Counted from the stretch's first letter, positions 1-7,692 are shown. The stretch is 13,338 nucleotides of DNA from Thalassiosira profunda (GCA_036939355.1 JALLAP010000900.1:1-13338), one strand, 5' to 3'. The notes: generated by a model not told the origin, from the letters alone. Numbers and translations: made by a program.

Positions 1-101
1 TCCTGATATTCGGGGTATATCATCTCGTCGAGGACGTCGCAGGAGTCTGCAATCGTCTGGCAGCTGAGATTGCCAGCATTGTACAACTGCTGTTCCGCCA
101 T
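1..101 (-). CDS. 5' end of an unknown protein, cut by the window edge
   Basis: An ATG at 101-99 on the minus strand opens a frame that stays open to the window edge, giving 33 codons. The protein begins MAEQQLYNAGNLSC and continues through QTIADSCDVLDEM and IYPEY. It has no hydrophobic signal segment, so it does not look plastid-targeted like most of its neighbours. It is divergent from the CYP38-like gene across a 453-bp spacer, which fits the alternating gene order of the window. I do not recognise the family. The frame is short, so a chance open frame is possible; the divergent spacing and a codon-like composition favour a real gene. Confidence 0.5.
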   Translation of the reverse strand, partial: MAEQQLYNAGNLSCQTIADSCDVLDEMIYPEYQ

Positions 102-554
102 CCTGACCTGACCCCCCAACGAACAGATTGTACTACTACCTATTGAGGCTCTCTCGGATGATGATGGACGACGCTTAAAACAACGTCCCCGCGTCGGTCA
201 ACCAGATGCAGGCAAATGTCCTCGAGATCCATTACAGTTCTCGAGTCCATCGTTGCGCCGCCCAGCACCCAGCACCAGTCCAACCCGAGCCTTTTGCCGT
301 CGCTCGGTGAATGTGAAGTGTGAAGGCAGTACCTTACAAAGTGTGAAGGGACGGAAGGAGTGAGCGAGGCGCTGCTGACACCTCCCACAGGTGTGGACTC
401 CCGATTATGGCTCCTTGTGAGTCTAAAATAATGGTGAAGGCCGCGCCGCGTGTTCCCCAACCGGCCGGCCGCCCCATAAATTTGCACCACTCTCCGCCAC
501 AGCACCTTGGCCACGTCGTCGGAGCGCCTCACTGTAAGCTACGATACCATCAAG
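102..554. promoter_or_regulatory. Divergent spacer upstream of the CYP38-like gene
   Basis: This 453-bp stretch lies between the divergent starts at 101 (minus) and 555 (plus), so it should hold both promoters and 5' leaders. The only core-promoter-like string I see is an AT-rich CATAAATT at 475-482, about 75 bp upstream of the CYP38 start, inside GC-rich sequence. I see no convincing RNA gene or conserved coding frame. Confidence 0.4.
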
Positions 555-2045
555 ATGCGGTTCAGCTCCTCTCTCATCGTCGTCGGTGCATCCCTCGCGG
601 ATGCGTTCGCACCCCAGCCGCGGGCAAACGTCGCCCGGGCCGCCCCAATCTATGCAACGAAGCAAAACAGCGACAACAACGTTGTGGATACTATCGAATC
701 CATCGATGCCACGGTGAAGGGAGCCCTGTCCGGCATGGCCCTCGCGGCGGCTCTGTGGGCGGCACCAGCCACGATGGCTGGCCCGGTGGCATCGAGCTTC
801 CCGAGCGTTGCCTCTGGCAACAATGTGATTGCCTCGTCGGTTGCCAGCGCGAAGGAGATGGCGAGTGGAACCGGAACTCGCGTCAACAAGGATCCCGAGA
901 GTTTGCTGCGGTATGGGCTCCCTATCAATAACAAAGAGGTAGGTTCAGCAGATGTGAGCTCTATGTGTCACAATTGCAAATCTTACCCATTTTCTTCCTG
1001 TCAGGTGCGGGACCTGCAAAAGAGCATCGAGGACATTCGCACCAACGTCCAGTCCAAGCGCAAGGCTGCTGCGCTGGATGATCTCAAAAAGGCGCGGGGC
1101 ACCATCAACACGAAGGAATCCAAGATGACCGCCTCGTGCCGCGATGCCAAAGTCTGCTCGGACATCCTCGGCTCGATGAAGGAGAAGCTGGAAACCCTGG
1201 AGGTCCCGCTGAAGGCCAGCGCCGACTATTTGAACGGAAGCGAACAGGAGAGGGAGGCCCTCGATAAGAGCTATGCCATACAGGATACGATTCAGCAGCA
1301 GCTGACCACGCTGCAGGAGCAGATGATTCCGAAGGGCTACGTCACACCTGTGCCGAGCGATTACGATGACCTGCCCCAGCTGAAAGGCCGTGCCACTGTG
1401 GAGATGACCCTGAAAAAGGCGGACGGCGAGAAGTTCGACATCGAGGGGTCTTTGTTCAAGGAGGCCAAGATGAAGATGATCATTGATGGATACAACGCGC
1501 CCGTGACTGGCGGCAACTTTGTCGATCTGGTCCAGAAGGGCTTCTACAACAACATGGACATTCAGCGCTCGGACGGCTTCGTGGTGCAGACTGGAGATCC
1601 CAAGGGAGAGGCCGAGGGGTATGTCGGAACGCCTTCCAAGAGTGTTGGGGCCGGGAAGCACGGAGAGAGGCTCATTCCGTTGGAGATCTTTGCCAAGGGA
1701 GACAAGGGCCCGTTCTATGAATCGAGTATCGAAGACGAGGGCCGGGGCGGCGAGGCGACCACGCTGCCCTTCTCGAGCTATGGCGCCATGGGCTGGGCTC
1801 GCGAGGAATACGATGCGAACACGGGCAGCAGCCAATTCTTCTGGCTGCTGTTCGACTCCGACTTGACCCCGGCGGGCAAGAATGTGTTGGATGGACGCTA
1901 TCCGGTCTTTGGATACGTGGTGGAAGGTGCAGACTTCCTGCGCGATACGAAGGAAGGCGACATCATTGTCAGCGCGAAGGTGACGGATGGGGCAGACAAT
2001 CTCGTCCAGCCGAAGAGAAGTGCCGTTGTGTCTGATGAGGCTTGA
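555..2045 (+). CDS. CYP38: CYP38/TLP40-type thylakoid-lumen cyclophilin (two exons)
   Basis: Coding exons are 555-938 and 1005-2045, giving 474 residues. The start is the ATG at 555; the frame upstream offers only a TTG. Targeting is tripartite: a signal peptide ending ASLADA before FAP (F18), a transit region, then a hydrophobic lumen signal at about 59-76 ending PATMAG without a twin arginine, so Sec-type rather than Tat. Residues about 113-250 form the charged helical domain typical of this family, including LLRYGLPINNKE. The cyclophilin-like domain covers about 255-470 with NAPVTGGNFVDLV, IQRSDGFVVQTGDP, TGSSQFFWLL and NVLDGRYPVFGYV, all close to plant CYP38. Plant CYP38 acts in the lumen in photosystem II assembly and repair; whether this copy has isomerase activity is not visible. 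A C-x5-C pair at 173/179 could form a disulfide. The gene converges on nibrin across 186 bp. Confidence 0.9.
   Translation: MRFSSSLIVVGASLADAFAPQPRANVARAAPIYATKQNSDNNVVDTIESIDATVKGALSGMALAAALWAAPATMAGPVASSFPSVASGNNVIASSVASAKEMASGTGTRVNKDPESLLRYGLPINNKEVGSADVSSMCHNCKSYPFSSCQVRDLQKSIEDIRTNVQSKRKAAALDDLKKARGTINTKESKMTASCRDAKVCSDILGSMKEKLETLEVPLKASADYLNGSEQEREALDKSYAIQDTIQQQLTTLQEQMIPKGYVTPVPSDYDDLPQLKGRATVEMTLKKADGEKFDIEGSLFKEAKMKMIIDGYNAPVTGGNFVDLVQKGFYNNMDIQRSDGFVVQTGDPKGEAEGYVGTPSKSVGAGKHGERLIPLEIFAKGDKGPFYESSIEDEGRGGEATTLPFSSYGAMGWAREEYDANTGSSQFFWLLFDSDLTPAGKNVLDGRYPVFGYVVEGADFLRDTKEGDIIVSAKVTDGADNLVQPKRSAVVSDEA
939..1004 (+). other. Spliceosomal intron, 66 nt, stop-free and phase 0
   Basis: The intron begins GTAGGT and ends TTTTCTTCCTGTCAG after a clear pyrimidine tract. 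It is 22 codons long, falls between codons, and has no stop, so the unspliced frame also stays open. Removing it joins PINNKE to VRDLQKSIEDI, which restores continuity with the plant CYP38 helix (compare IDNKAIREVQKPLEDI, recalled from family knowledge). The translated intron is a cysteine-rich string with no counterpart there. Confidence 0.88.
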
Positions 2046-2231
2046 ATCGCCACAGAACGTGATGTTGAATGAGCAACTCGCTAGAACAATCTGCTTGAAG
2101 CCAAAGTGAACAGGGGCAAACTGCTAAGGCCTCACATGAAATGGAAATGCTAGAGGTAATGCCCTTGGCCAAAAGCTATTGCGACTACAGACCGACTGAC
2201 GACGGCCGCTCCCACAGCAGCCAACGCAGAT

Positions 2232-4724
2232 CTAGCGTCTGCCCCGCTTTTTCTTGGTCGTAGTCGTCCCCTGCGATAGAAAATCGCGCATGCCGCCCCC
2301 GCGCTTCCTCCCGCTCTTCGTCCCCACGTCGTTGAAAAGCTGATCGGCCAGCTCTTGTTCCTCCTCCAGCCGCTCCTGCTCCTGCTGCAACTGCCGTTGG
2401 CGCTCCGACTCCTTCGGCAGGGTCTCACAAAGGCGGATGGTCGGGACGTACGATTGGTTGCTCGGGGCGTTGTTGTTGCGCCCCTGGGGGTTGAAGGAGG
2501 TGAAGCCGTACAGCACGTGGTTCTTGCGGAAGCGCTTGAAATCCTTCTTCTTCTTGCCGCCGGCCCGCGCAGTGCTGCGGTTCCCGGCGGCGCGGTTGGG
2601 CGGGACGTACGCGCGGACCTGCAGGGAGACCCTCTCGCTTTCGGCGGATTTGTCGGGGACGTTCTCCTCGGCGTCGTCGATCTCCTTCCGGTACGCCTTG
2701 CGCTTTTTGGGGGCTGCGACCAGCCAGCCGTCAGCGGTGACGGGCAGCGCGATGCGCTCCTCGGGCAGGCCGGGCTCGTCGTCGCTCTCTTCCGCCTTTT
2801 TGGGACGGCGGTTGGCGGGGGCCGATTGGTTGCTCTTCTTCGCCGTCGACTTATCCGCTGCGATCTCCTCTTCCTCCTCGGCCTCTTCCTCCACCGGCAC
2901 ATCCTTCTTCGATCGACCCTTCGTGGTTCCAGCATCCTCCTCCTCGTTCTTGCGGCGACGCTTCTGGCGCTCGGGCTCCTCCTTCTCTTCCTCTGGCTCC
3001 TCCCGACGAGCCTTCCTCTTGGGGCTCTTCCTGCTCGCCTTGGCGGGCGCCTCCTCTGGCGGCTCCTCCACCGCAACGTCGCCCCCGCCATTGGTGAAAT
3101 CCACCTCCTCCATCGGCTCGGCGACCGGCTCCGCCGTCGCTTCCTCCACCGGAGCTTTCTCCGCTGCCTCCGGCTTGCCCATTTCATCCGCAGCAGGCTT
3201 CTTTGTCCCCTCCTCTTCCTCCTCATTTTCCGCATCGTCCCACCCCACGAGCTTCTCGATCGTCCCCTTCTTCGTGTCCGACAACAGCTCCCCCTCCCCG
3301 TCGTTGTTCGTGATGGCCTTGGCGAGGTTCTTCGCGTTCGTGAACCTGATCGTGTCGTCGTGCTTGAGCCAATCGTGGAACTGCTTGCACTTCTTGCTCG
3401 TGCTCGAGACCACCGCCAACGCCCGCTTGTCCACCGCCGCCTTGGCCACCTGCGCGGCCCACCACGCGTCGAACTCGGCGTGCGTCGTGGGCGCCTCCTC
3501 GTGGAGGCGCAGGACGTCCGCCCCCGCTGACTCCGCGAGGGGACCGTTGTCGTCGTCCACCATCACGGCGATGCGGTATCCCTTCAACGCTTGGGAGGGC
3601 TCCTCCGTCCACTTGAGATTTTTATCCCACGACCCTTTCGGCGTATAGTCCTCCTCCTTCGGAAGCTCCTCCCCTGCGCTCGTCCTCCCCAGCAATGCCT
3701 CAATGAACGCCTTCGTCACGACCGGCCTCCGGGACGCCCAGGCCATGATCCCCTTCGCCGCCGCAGTCTTGTCGGGCGCCACCAAGTGCGTGGACTTCTT
3801 CGCGTCCCACTGGGTGGAATGGGCGCCGCCGACGTAATGCAGCGCGGCCAGGAGGGGGTCCAATTCGGCCTTCTTCACCCTCGAAAAGGTGAAGCGCAGC
3901 GGGAGGAGGCTCAGGCGGATCCCCGACCCCTGCGGTCCGAACAGGATGATGACGTGGGGGGAGGCCGCGGCCGAGTGGGAGAGCTGCAGCAGGGGGAAGG
4001 ACTGGTGGGCGTCCAGCCGGACAAACTTGGGCACTCCATCAACATTGTCACTGCCTGAGAGCAGCTCCGCCGCCCGGGCCTGCTTCTCCGTCAATAGGTG
4101 AAAGCTCACCCCCTTGGCCGCTCCCCCCTCGTCGTCCGTCTCGTCCCCCGTCTCGTCTCCCCCCGCCTTGGCCGTGTTTGCAGCGTCATTGGCTTGGTTC
4201 TCCTTCAGCAATCCCTCGTCCACGGACACGAAGGTTCCGAATTTGGATCCCCGGTCGCGCACCACGCAAATGACCCCGGCGGGGGAGGTCTCGCACGCCT
4301 TGACCTCCTCGGGGGTGGACGGGGCGCCGTACTCCATGACCAACCGCCCTCCCCCGTCGTCCATCAGCACTTTCGCCGCGGCGATGGCCTCCTCGTCGAG
4401 GGGATCCTTGGACAGCAGCGCGATGGTGGCGTGGCCGCGGGAGACGCACTTGTCGTCCACCGTCGCTATGCAGTTCTTGCGGCCCACGGTGAGGATGGTC
4501 CCGGTTTTGGTGGGCTCCGCATCCCCTCCTGCTGACTCCAACGACACAACTCCTGCGCCTTGGGTGGCGCCCTGGGTGGCATCGCCGCCCGATCCCGAGC
4601 CGGGGGAGGAGCCGGAGGCGTCGACGGGGGCGGTGGCGAGGCAGGCGTGGAGGGGGGCGCCGGACGGAGGGGCGGGGTGGGCGTCGGTGGTGCCCCCGAC
4701 TGTCTTGTCGACGCGGAGGAGCAT
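2232..4724 (-). CDS. NBS1: Nibrin-like protein (FHA, tandem BRCT, MRE11/ATM-binding motifs)
   Basis: This 830-residue protein starts at ATG 4724; the longer frame begins at TTG 4793 with an in-frame TGA further up and no ATG between. The FHA domain (about 76-245) shows VGRKNC at 80-85, SRGHA at 95-99 and SKFGTFV at 160-166, the nibrin arrangement, but with two long inserts. A BRCT-like segment follows at about 280-347 (STHLVAPDK, RRPVVTKAFIEALL) and a second at about 378-497. Residues 498-700 are acidic and lysine-rich, probably disordered and nuclear. The C terminus has DFKRFRKN at 728-735, like the MRE11-binding FKKFKK of animal nibrin, and EEQELADQLFND at 788-799, like the ATM-binding EESLADDLFRY. 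Nibrin is the regulatory subunit of the MRE11-RAD50-NBS1 complex that senses double-strand breaks. It is divergent from the nuclease gene at 5120. No intron is needed. A generic FHA/BRCT protein is the alternative, but the C-terminal pair argues for nibrin. Confidence 0.85.
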   Translation of the reverse strand: MLLRVDKTVGGTTDAHPAPPSGAPLHACLATAPVDASGSSPGSGSGGDATQGATQGAGVVSLESAGGDAEPTKTGTILTVGRKNCIATVDDKCVSRGHATIALLSKDPLDEEAIAAAKVLMDDGGGRLVMEYGAPSTPEEVKACETSPAGVICVVRDRGSKFGTFVSVDEGLLKENQANDAANTAKAGGDETGDETDDEGGAAKGVSFHLLTEKQARAAELLSGSDNVDGVPKFVRLDAHQSFPLLQLSHSAAASPHVIILFGPQGSGIRLSLLPLRFTFSRVKKAELDPLLAALHYVGGAHSTQWDAKKSTHLVAPDKTAAAKGIMAWASRRPVVTKAFIEALLGRTSAGEELPKEEDYTPKGSWDKNLKWTEEPSQALKGYRIAVMVDDDNGPLAESAGADVLRLHEEAPTTHAEFDAWWAAQVAKAAVDKRALAVVSSTSKKCKQFHDWLKHDDTIRFTNAKNLAKAITNNDGEGELLSDTKKGTIEKLVGWDDAENEEEEEGTKKPAADEMGKPEAAEKAPVEEATAEPVAEPMEEVDFTNGGGDVAVEEPPEEAPAKASRKSPKRKARREEPEEEKEEPERQKRRRKNEEEDAGTTKGRSKKDVPVEEEAEEEEEIAADKSTAKKSNQSAPANRRPKKAEESDDEPGLPEERIALPVTADGWLVAAPKKRKAYRKEIDDAEENVPDKSAESERVSLQVRAYVPPNRAAGNRSTARAGGKKKKDFKRFRKNHVLYGFTSFNPQGRNNNAPSNQSYVPTIRLCETLPKESERQRQLQQEQERLEEEQELADQLFNDVGTKSGRKRGGGMRDFLSQGTTTTKKKRGRR

Positions 4725-5119
4725 TTTTTGATGCGGAGCTGATGTTGGGGGGTGGACCACGCGCTGAGATTGAGCGTTTGATGCGGCTGCCAAGTCCCTT
4801 GGGGGGAAACACCCTCACTCAACAGCGATGGAGAGCGCCCGTGGGGCCGATGCCGACGACGAAGGAGGTGGAGGAGCTGCCGAGGCGAAGCGCCAAGGCG
4901 TTGTTGTCGGCTGCGGGTCTTCGACTTTGGATTTGTTTGGTTCGGCTGGAGGCTGCTGGAGGTACCTAATAAGTATCGTACTTACATAAGTACCTAGCGC
5001 TCAGAGAGCAACAAAGAACAAAGCGAGCGAGCAAGAGCTAGATACTATGTATACGATAGCGAAGTGAGCAAAAGTTCCGTTGCTGTTGCTGTTGGGGACA
5101 GTGAGGGCGCTGCCACGAG
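4725..5119. promoter_or_regulatory. Shared divergent spacer between nibrin and nuclease genes
   Basis: This 395-bp spacer must hold the promoters of both the nibrin-like gene (minus) and the nuclease-like gene (plus). The first 200 bp are GC-rich; an AT-rich island with palindromic structure lies at 4961-5000. No further gene is supported here: the open frames present are short and overlap the presumed leaders. Confidence 0.5.
4961..5000. promoter_or_regulatory. Palindromic TAAGTA/TACTTA element
   Basis: GTACTTACATAAGTAC at 4978-4993 is an inverted repeat with 7-bp arms around a CA centre. TAAGTA also occurs at 4970-4975, so the hexamer appears in alternating orientation at 4970, 4979 and 4987, flanked by GGTACC at 4961 and TAGCGC at 4995. 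A very similar string lies at 13001-13020 in another divergent spacer. It may be a transcription-factor site; function is inferred from position and symmetry only. Confidence 0.35.
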
Positions 5120-6850
5120 ATGGAGGCGCCGGCACCCGTCGAGGAGGCCTCTGCCGCCCCCGTCGAAGAGGCCAAAGCGTCGGATGTCGCTGCCGCAGCG
5201 TCGGCCCCCGAAGCTCCCGCGGTGTTGCGCCACAGGCACAAACGCCAACGACCACCTGACAACGACGCACCATCATCCGACCTCGAGGAACGGCTGGCCG
5301 AGTTCCAGCACTCGCCACATTACCTCCGCATCCCTGCCTCCTCCGTCTCGGCTCTCTGCGGCCTCCACCCCTTCCAGGATTTGCCTCAGCTTCTTTATGA
5401 TTTAGTTTATCAATCCTATCTCGGGCAAATCTTACTGCAAAGAGACGCCCAAGCATTAGGGTTGACGGTGGTCGATGCCAAAACGCACGAGCAGGAGACC
5501 ATGCTCAATCTGGCATCAGCGGTGTCGAAGGAGGCGAAGGAGCTGGTGCAACAGGTTTTGGAGGTGTCCGAGGGGAAGCGAAAGTTGCAATCCGTGGACG
5601 AGGTGCAGAGCATCCAAAAGAAGATCAAACAACACGCGACAAAAGCCAAGGAGGAGGGCAAACTGAGTCACAAACAGGTGGAAAGCCTGGTCGAGGCGTC
5701 GCGGGGGCACGTGAGCACGGGCTTCGGGACGTGCCACGAGGACGACGCATTGGACGTGTACGAAAGGCAGGTGGGGTGCACGGTGCGAGAAAGGAACGAA
5801 GCGCTGATGGAATGGCGGTTCGAGCGGTTGGCGGACGAGGGCAGTGAATTGGGCGTGACGGCATTTCCGATGGGGCCGGCGAAGAGAAAGGACTTTGGTC
5901 GGATGTTGAGCAAGCAATCGTCCGGGGAGGATGGGAGAGAAGAGGGTGATGCTGAGGACAAGCCTGTTGAGATAGACCTTACTTCTGAAAACGACGCGCA
6001 GAGCAAAACAACCGAATGCCAAGAGGCGACCAAGGAGGATGTGATCGTGATAGACGACAACGGCGAAACTGACAGCCGCGAAGACAAAAAGCCGGCGGCC
6101 AAAACTGAAAGAGGGGCAGAGACTACGAAGATTAAGCCCTTCTTCAGGATTGTCGGCGCAGTCGACGGGGTACGAGACGAGCTCTACACTGCTCCTTCGG
6201 CGCCTCCTGCGAAAGGTGCAACCTCTGCGGACTCAACAAACAATGCCAGCAATACGAAGAATACAGCCCCCCAACCCAACAATACACAGGACCCATACTC
6301 GTTCTCGGACGACGACGAGGAGCAGTGGTCGCTCCGTCCCATCATCGTCGAATGCAAACATCGGATGAACGAGGCCAAGGTCCCGCCTCCGCTGTACGAT
6401 GTGATCCAAACTTGTCTCTACTGCCACATGTACAACACGGAAGAAGCAGACTTGATCCAGGTCGTCCGACGGAAGAAGGGCACGGGAAAGTCTGAGGAAA
6501 AGGAGAATGAAGCGGCCAAGGACAACAAAAGTGACGACGAGAAGGACGACGGCAAGGCACAAAGTGAAGACATGAAGATAACTGTGACGCGCGTGTCCCT
6601 GAACGACCCGATACACAACCACAGCCACCACTGGAGGGCCACGCTGCTGCCCCGCCTCTCCTCCTTTGTCGATGCAGTGTACAGTCTTCGACGAGACGAT
6701 GGCAAGCGGTACCGGCTTCTCATGGCGTTGGTCCAATGCCAACAAGAGGAGGGCAGTGGCAATGCGGAGGAGGGGGCGTGGAGGGTATTGTGGGAAGAAT
6801 GCCCCTGGTTAGTGCATTGTGATACGGCGTTCGGGCGAAAGAGAAGGTGA
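5120..6850 (+). CDS. PD-(D/E)XK nuclease-like protein (lambda-exonuclease/YqaJ or RecB type)
   Basis: This 576-residue protein starts at ATG 5120 and shows no signal peptide. The catalytic-type motifs come in the order expected for the superfamily: GTCHEDDALDVYE at 203-215 (E207, helix motif), GAVDGV at 346-351 (D349), IIVECKHRM at 408-416 (E411-x-K413), and QTCLYCHMY at 430-438, a QxxxY motif. An acidic low-complexity insert at about 260-335 splits motif I from motif II and carries VEIDLTSE at 283-290 and VIVIDD at 308-313, both resembling SUMO-interaction motifs. A second charged insert lies at about 450-482. KRQRP near residue 41 and a terminal GRKRR could serve nuclear import. The family acts on DNA ends in recombination and repair. 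It shares its promoter spacer with the nibrin-like gene, which fits a repair role. Substrate and polarity cannot be read from sequence; a catalytically silent member is possible. Confidence 0.65.
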   Translation: MEAPAPVEEASAAPVEEAKASDVAAAASAPEAPAVLRHRHKRQRPPDNDAPSSDLEERLAEFQHSPHYLRIPASSVSALCGLHPFQDLPQLLYDLVYQSYLGQILLQRDAQALGLTVVDAKTHEQETMLNLASAVSKEAKELVQQVLEVSEGKRKLQSVDEVQSIQKKIKQHATKAKEEGKLSHKQVESLVEASRGHVSTGFGTCHEDDALDVYERQVGCTVRERNEALMEWRFERLADEGSELGVTAFPMGPAKRKDFGRMLSKQSSGEDGREEGDAEDKPVEIDLTSENDAQSKTTECQEATKEDVIVIDDNGETDSREDKKPAAKTERGAETTKIKPFFRIVGAVDGVRDELYTAPSAPPAKGATSADSTNNASNTKNTAPQPNNTQDPYSFSDDDEEQWSLRPIIVECKHRMNEAKVPPPLYDVIQTCLYCHMYNTEEADLIQVVRRKKGTGKSEEKENEAAKDNKSDDEKDDGKAQSEDMKITVTRVSLNDPIHNHSHHWRATLLPRLSSFVDAVYSLRRDDGKRYRLLMALVQCQQEEGSGNAEEGAWRVLWEECPWLVHCDTAFGRKRR

Positions 6851-6912
6851 TCATGGAGTTGAACGCCTAGTTGCAAATCAGATTAGTTGTCTCGTTTGAT
6901 CGGTTGTGACAG

Positions 6913-7692
6913 ATGGCCGCTGACAGAAATATGCGATTCTTGACAGAAATGCGATCGCTTGTCGAAGAATGCAACCCCTTTCACCTTGCTCGAGCCACGC
7001 TGAGTGCCACCGAAAAGATGGAGCTTCTCCACCCTGCCGCCGCCATCTTCTGCGATCACCTTCTGAGCGGCATCGCCGAGGAGAACGAGAAGATTCAAGC
7101 GGAAATCGATCGCCGTTCGCCGGTTCGCGAATTCATCGAGTCCGATGAGAGCTCAGGCAGGCACGTCGATTGCCCGGAGCCAAACCTCGACGTGGAAGAA
7201 GCGCGTTTCACGATTGTCGAAGCACTCTCCAGCTCTGACTCCCAACTGGAGCTTGTCACCGAGAATCTACGCCTGAAAATGGAGCTTTTCCACCTTGAAA
7301 AGATCGCAGAGTTGCTCGGGTCGGTGGAAATAACAAATGGGAGTGGCGTCAAGACGGAGCTTTCCTTTAAGAAAGGCGTGCTGTCTCTTTCACCTAATGG
7401 GATCTCGACATGGTCATTGATGACGAAGCAACTAGATATGCCCTTCGACGATCTCAGCTCCATTGGATGCGTTGTTTCAGGAGTGCCCCTTCAAGGCAGA
7501 TATGGATATGAGTTTGATGACTCCGGTCGTTTTGTGAGGTCATTCTGCAATGATGCGTCTATCTATGGAACGTTCGATGATGCGGGAGAATCCTCGAAGA
7601 GAATCACTCGGGCTTTTGTGCTGCTTCCACTCGAGACAGTCAAGGACGTGCTGAGTGTGCTGGGCATCTACGATAGTGAAGATGAAGCCTAG
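6913..7692 (+). CDS. Uncharacterised acidic protein, 259 residues
   Basis: The frame opens at ATG 6913 and ends at TAG 7690. The N-terminal half (to about residue 135) looks helical and charged, including ENLRLKMELFHLEKIAELLG near 118-137. The C-terminal half looks like beta strands and turns (ELSFKKGVLSLSPNG, GRYGYEFDDSGRFVRSF) and ends in acidic DSEDEA. There is no signal peptide, membrane segment or recognised motif. It follows the nuclease-like gene on the same strand after only 62 bp, so the two may share a transcript, or a splice link may be missed: TTGTGACAG just before the ATG resembles an acceptor. Its base composition looks less GC-rich than neighbouring genes. I do not recognise a family. 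Confidence 0.6.
   Translation: MAADRNMRFLTEMRSLVEECNPFHLARATLSATEKMELLHPAAAIFCDHLLSGIAEENEKIQAEIDRRSPVREFIESDESSGRHVDCPEPNLDVEEARFTIVEALSSSDSQLELVTENLRLKMELFHLEKIAELLGSVEITNGSGVKTELSFKKGVLSLSPNGISTWSLMTKQLDMPFDDLSSIGCVVSGVPLQGRYGYEFDDSGRFVRSFCNDASIYGTFDDAGESSKRITRAFVLLPLETVKDVLSVLGIYDSEDEA

Noticed and set aside
140..532. 130-codon minus-strand frame
   Set aside because: It starts at GTG with no supporting motif and sits in the presumed promoter of the CYP38 gene.
507..554. Longer N terminus for the CYP38-like protein
   Set aside because: It begins at TTG and would put 16 polar residues before the signal peptide.
945..1835. 296-codon minus-strand frame
   Set aside because: It is antisense to CYP38 exon 2 and has no family features.
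2860..3210. Pyrimidine-rich strand bias resembling a low-complexity repeat
   Set aside because: It is explained by codons for the Glu/Lys-rich linker of the nibrin-like protein.
2150..3235. 361-codon minus-strand frame, very Arg-rich
   Set aside because: It is a shifted frame of the nibrin-like gene with no recognisable motif.
2355..3648. Two plus-strand open frames of about 400 codons
   Set aside because: Both are antisense to the nibrin-like gene; their Leu/Arg- and Ser-rich composition is the mirror of its Glu/Lys-rich linker.
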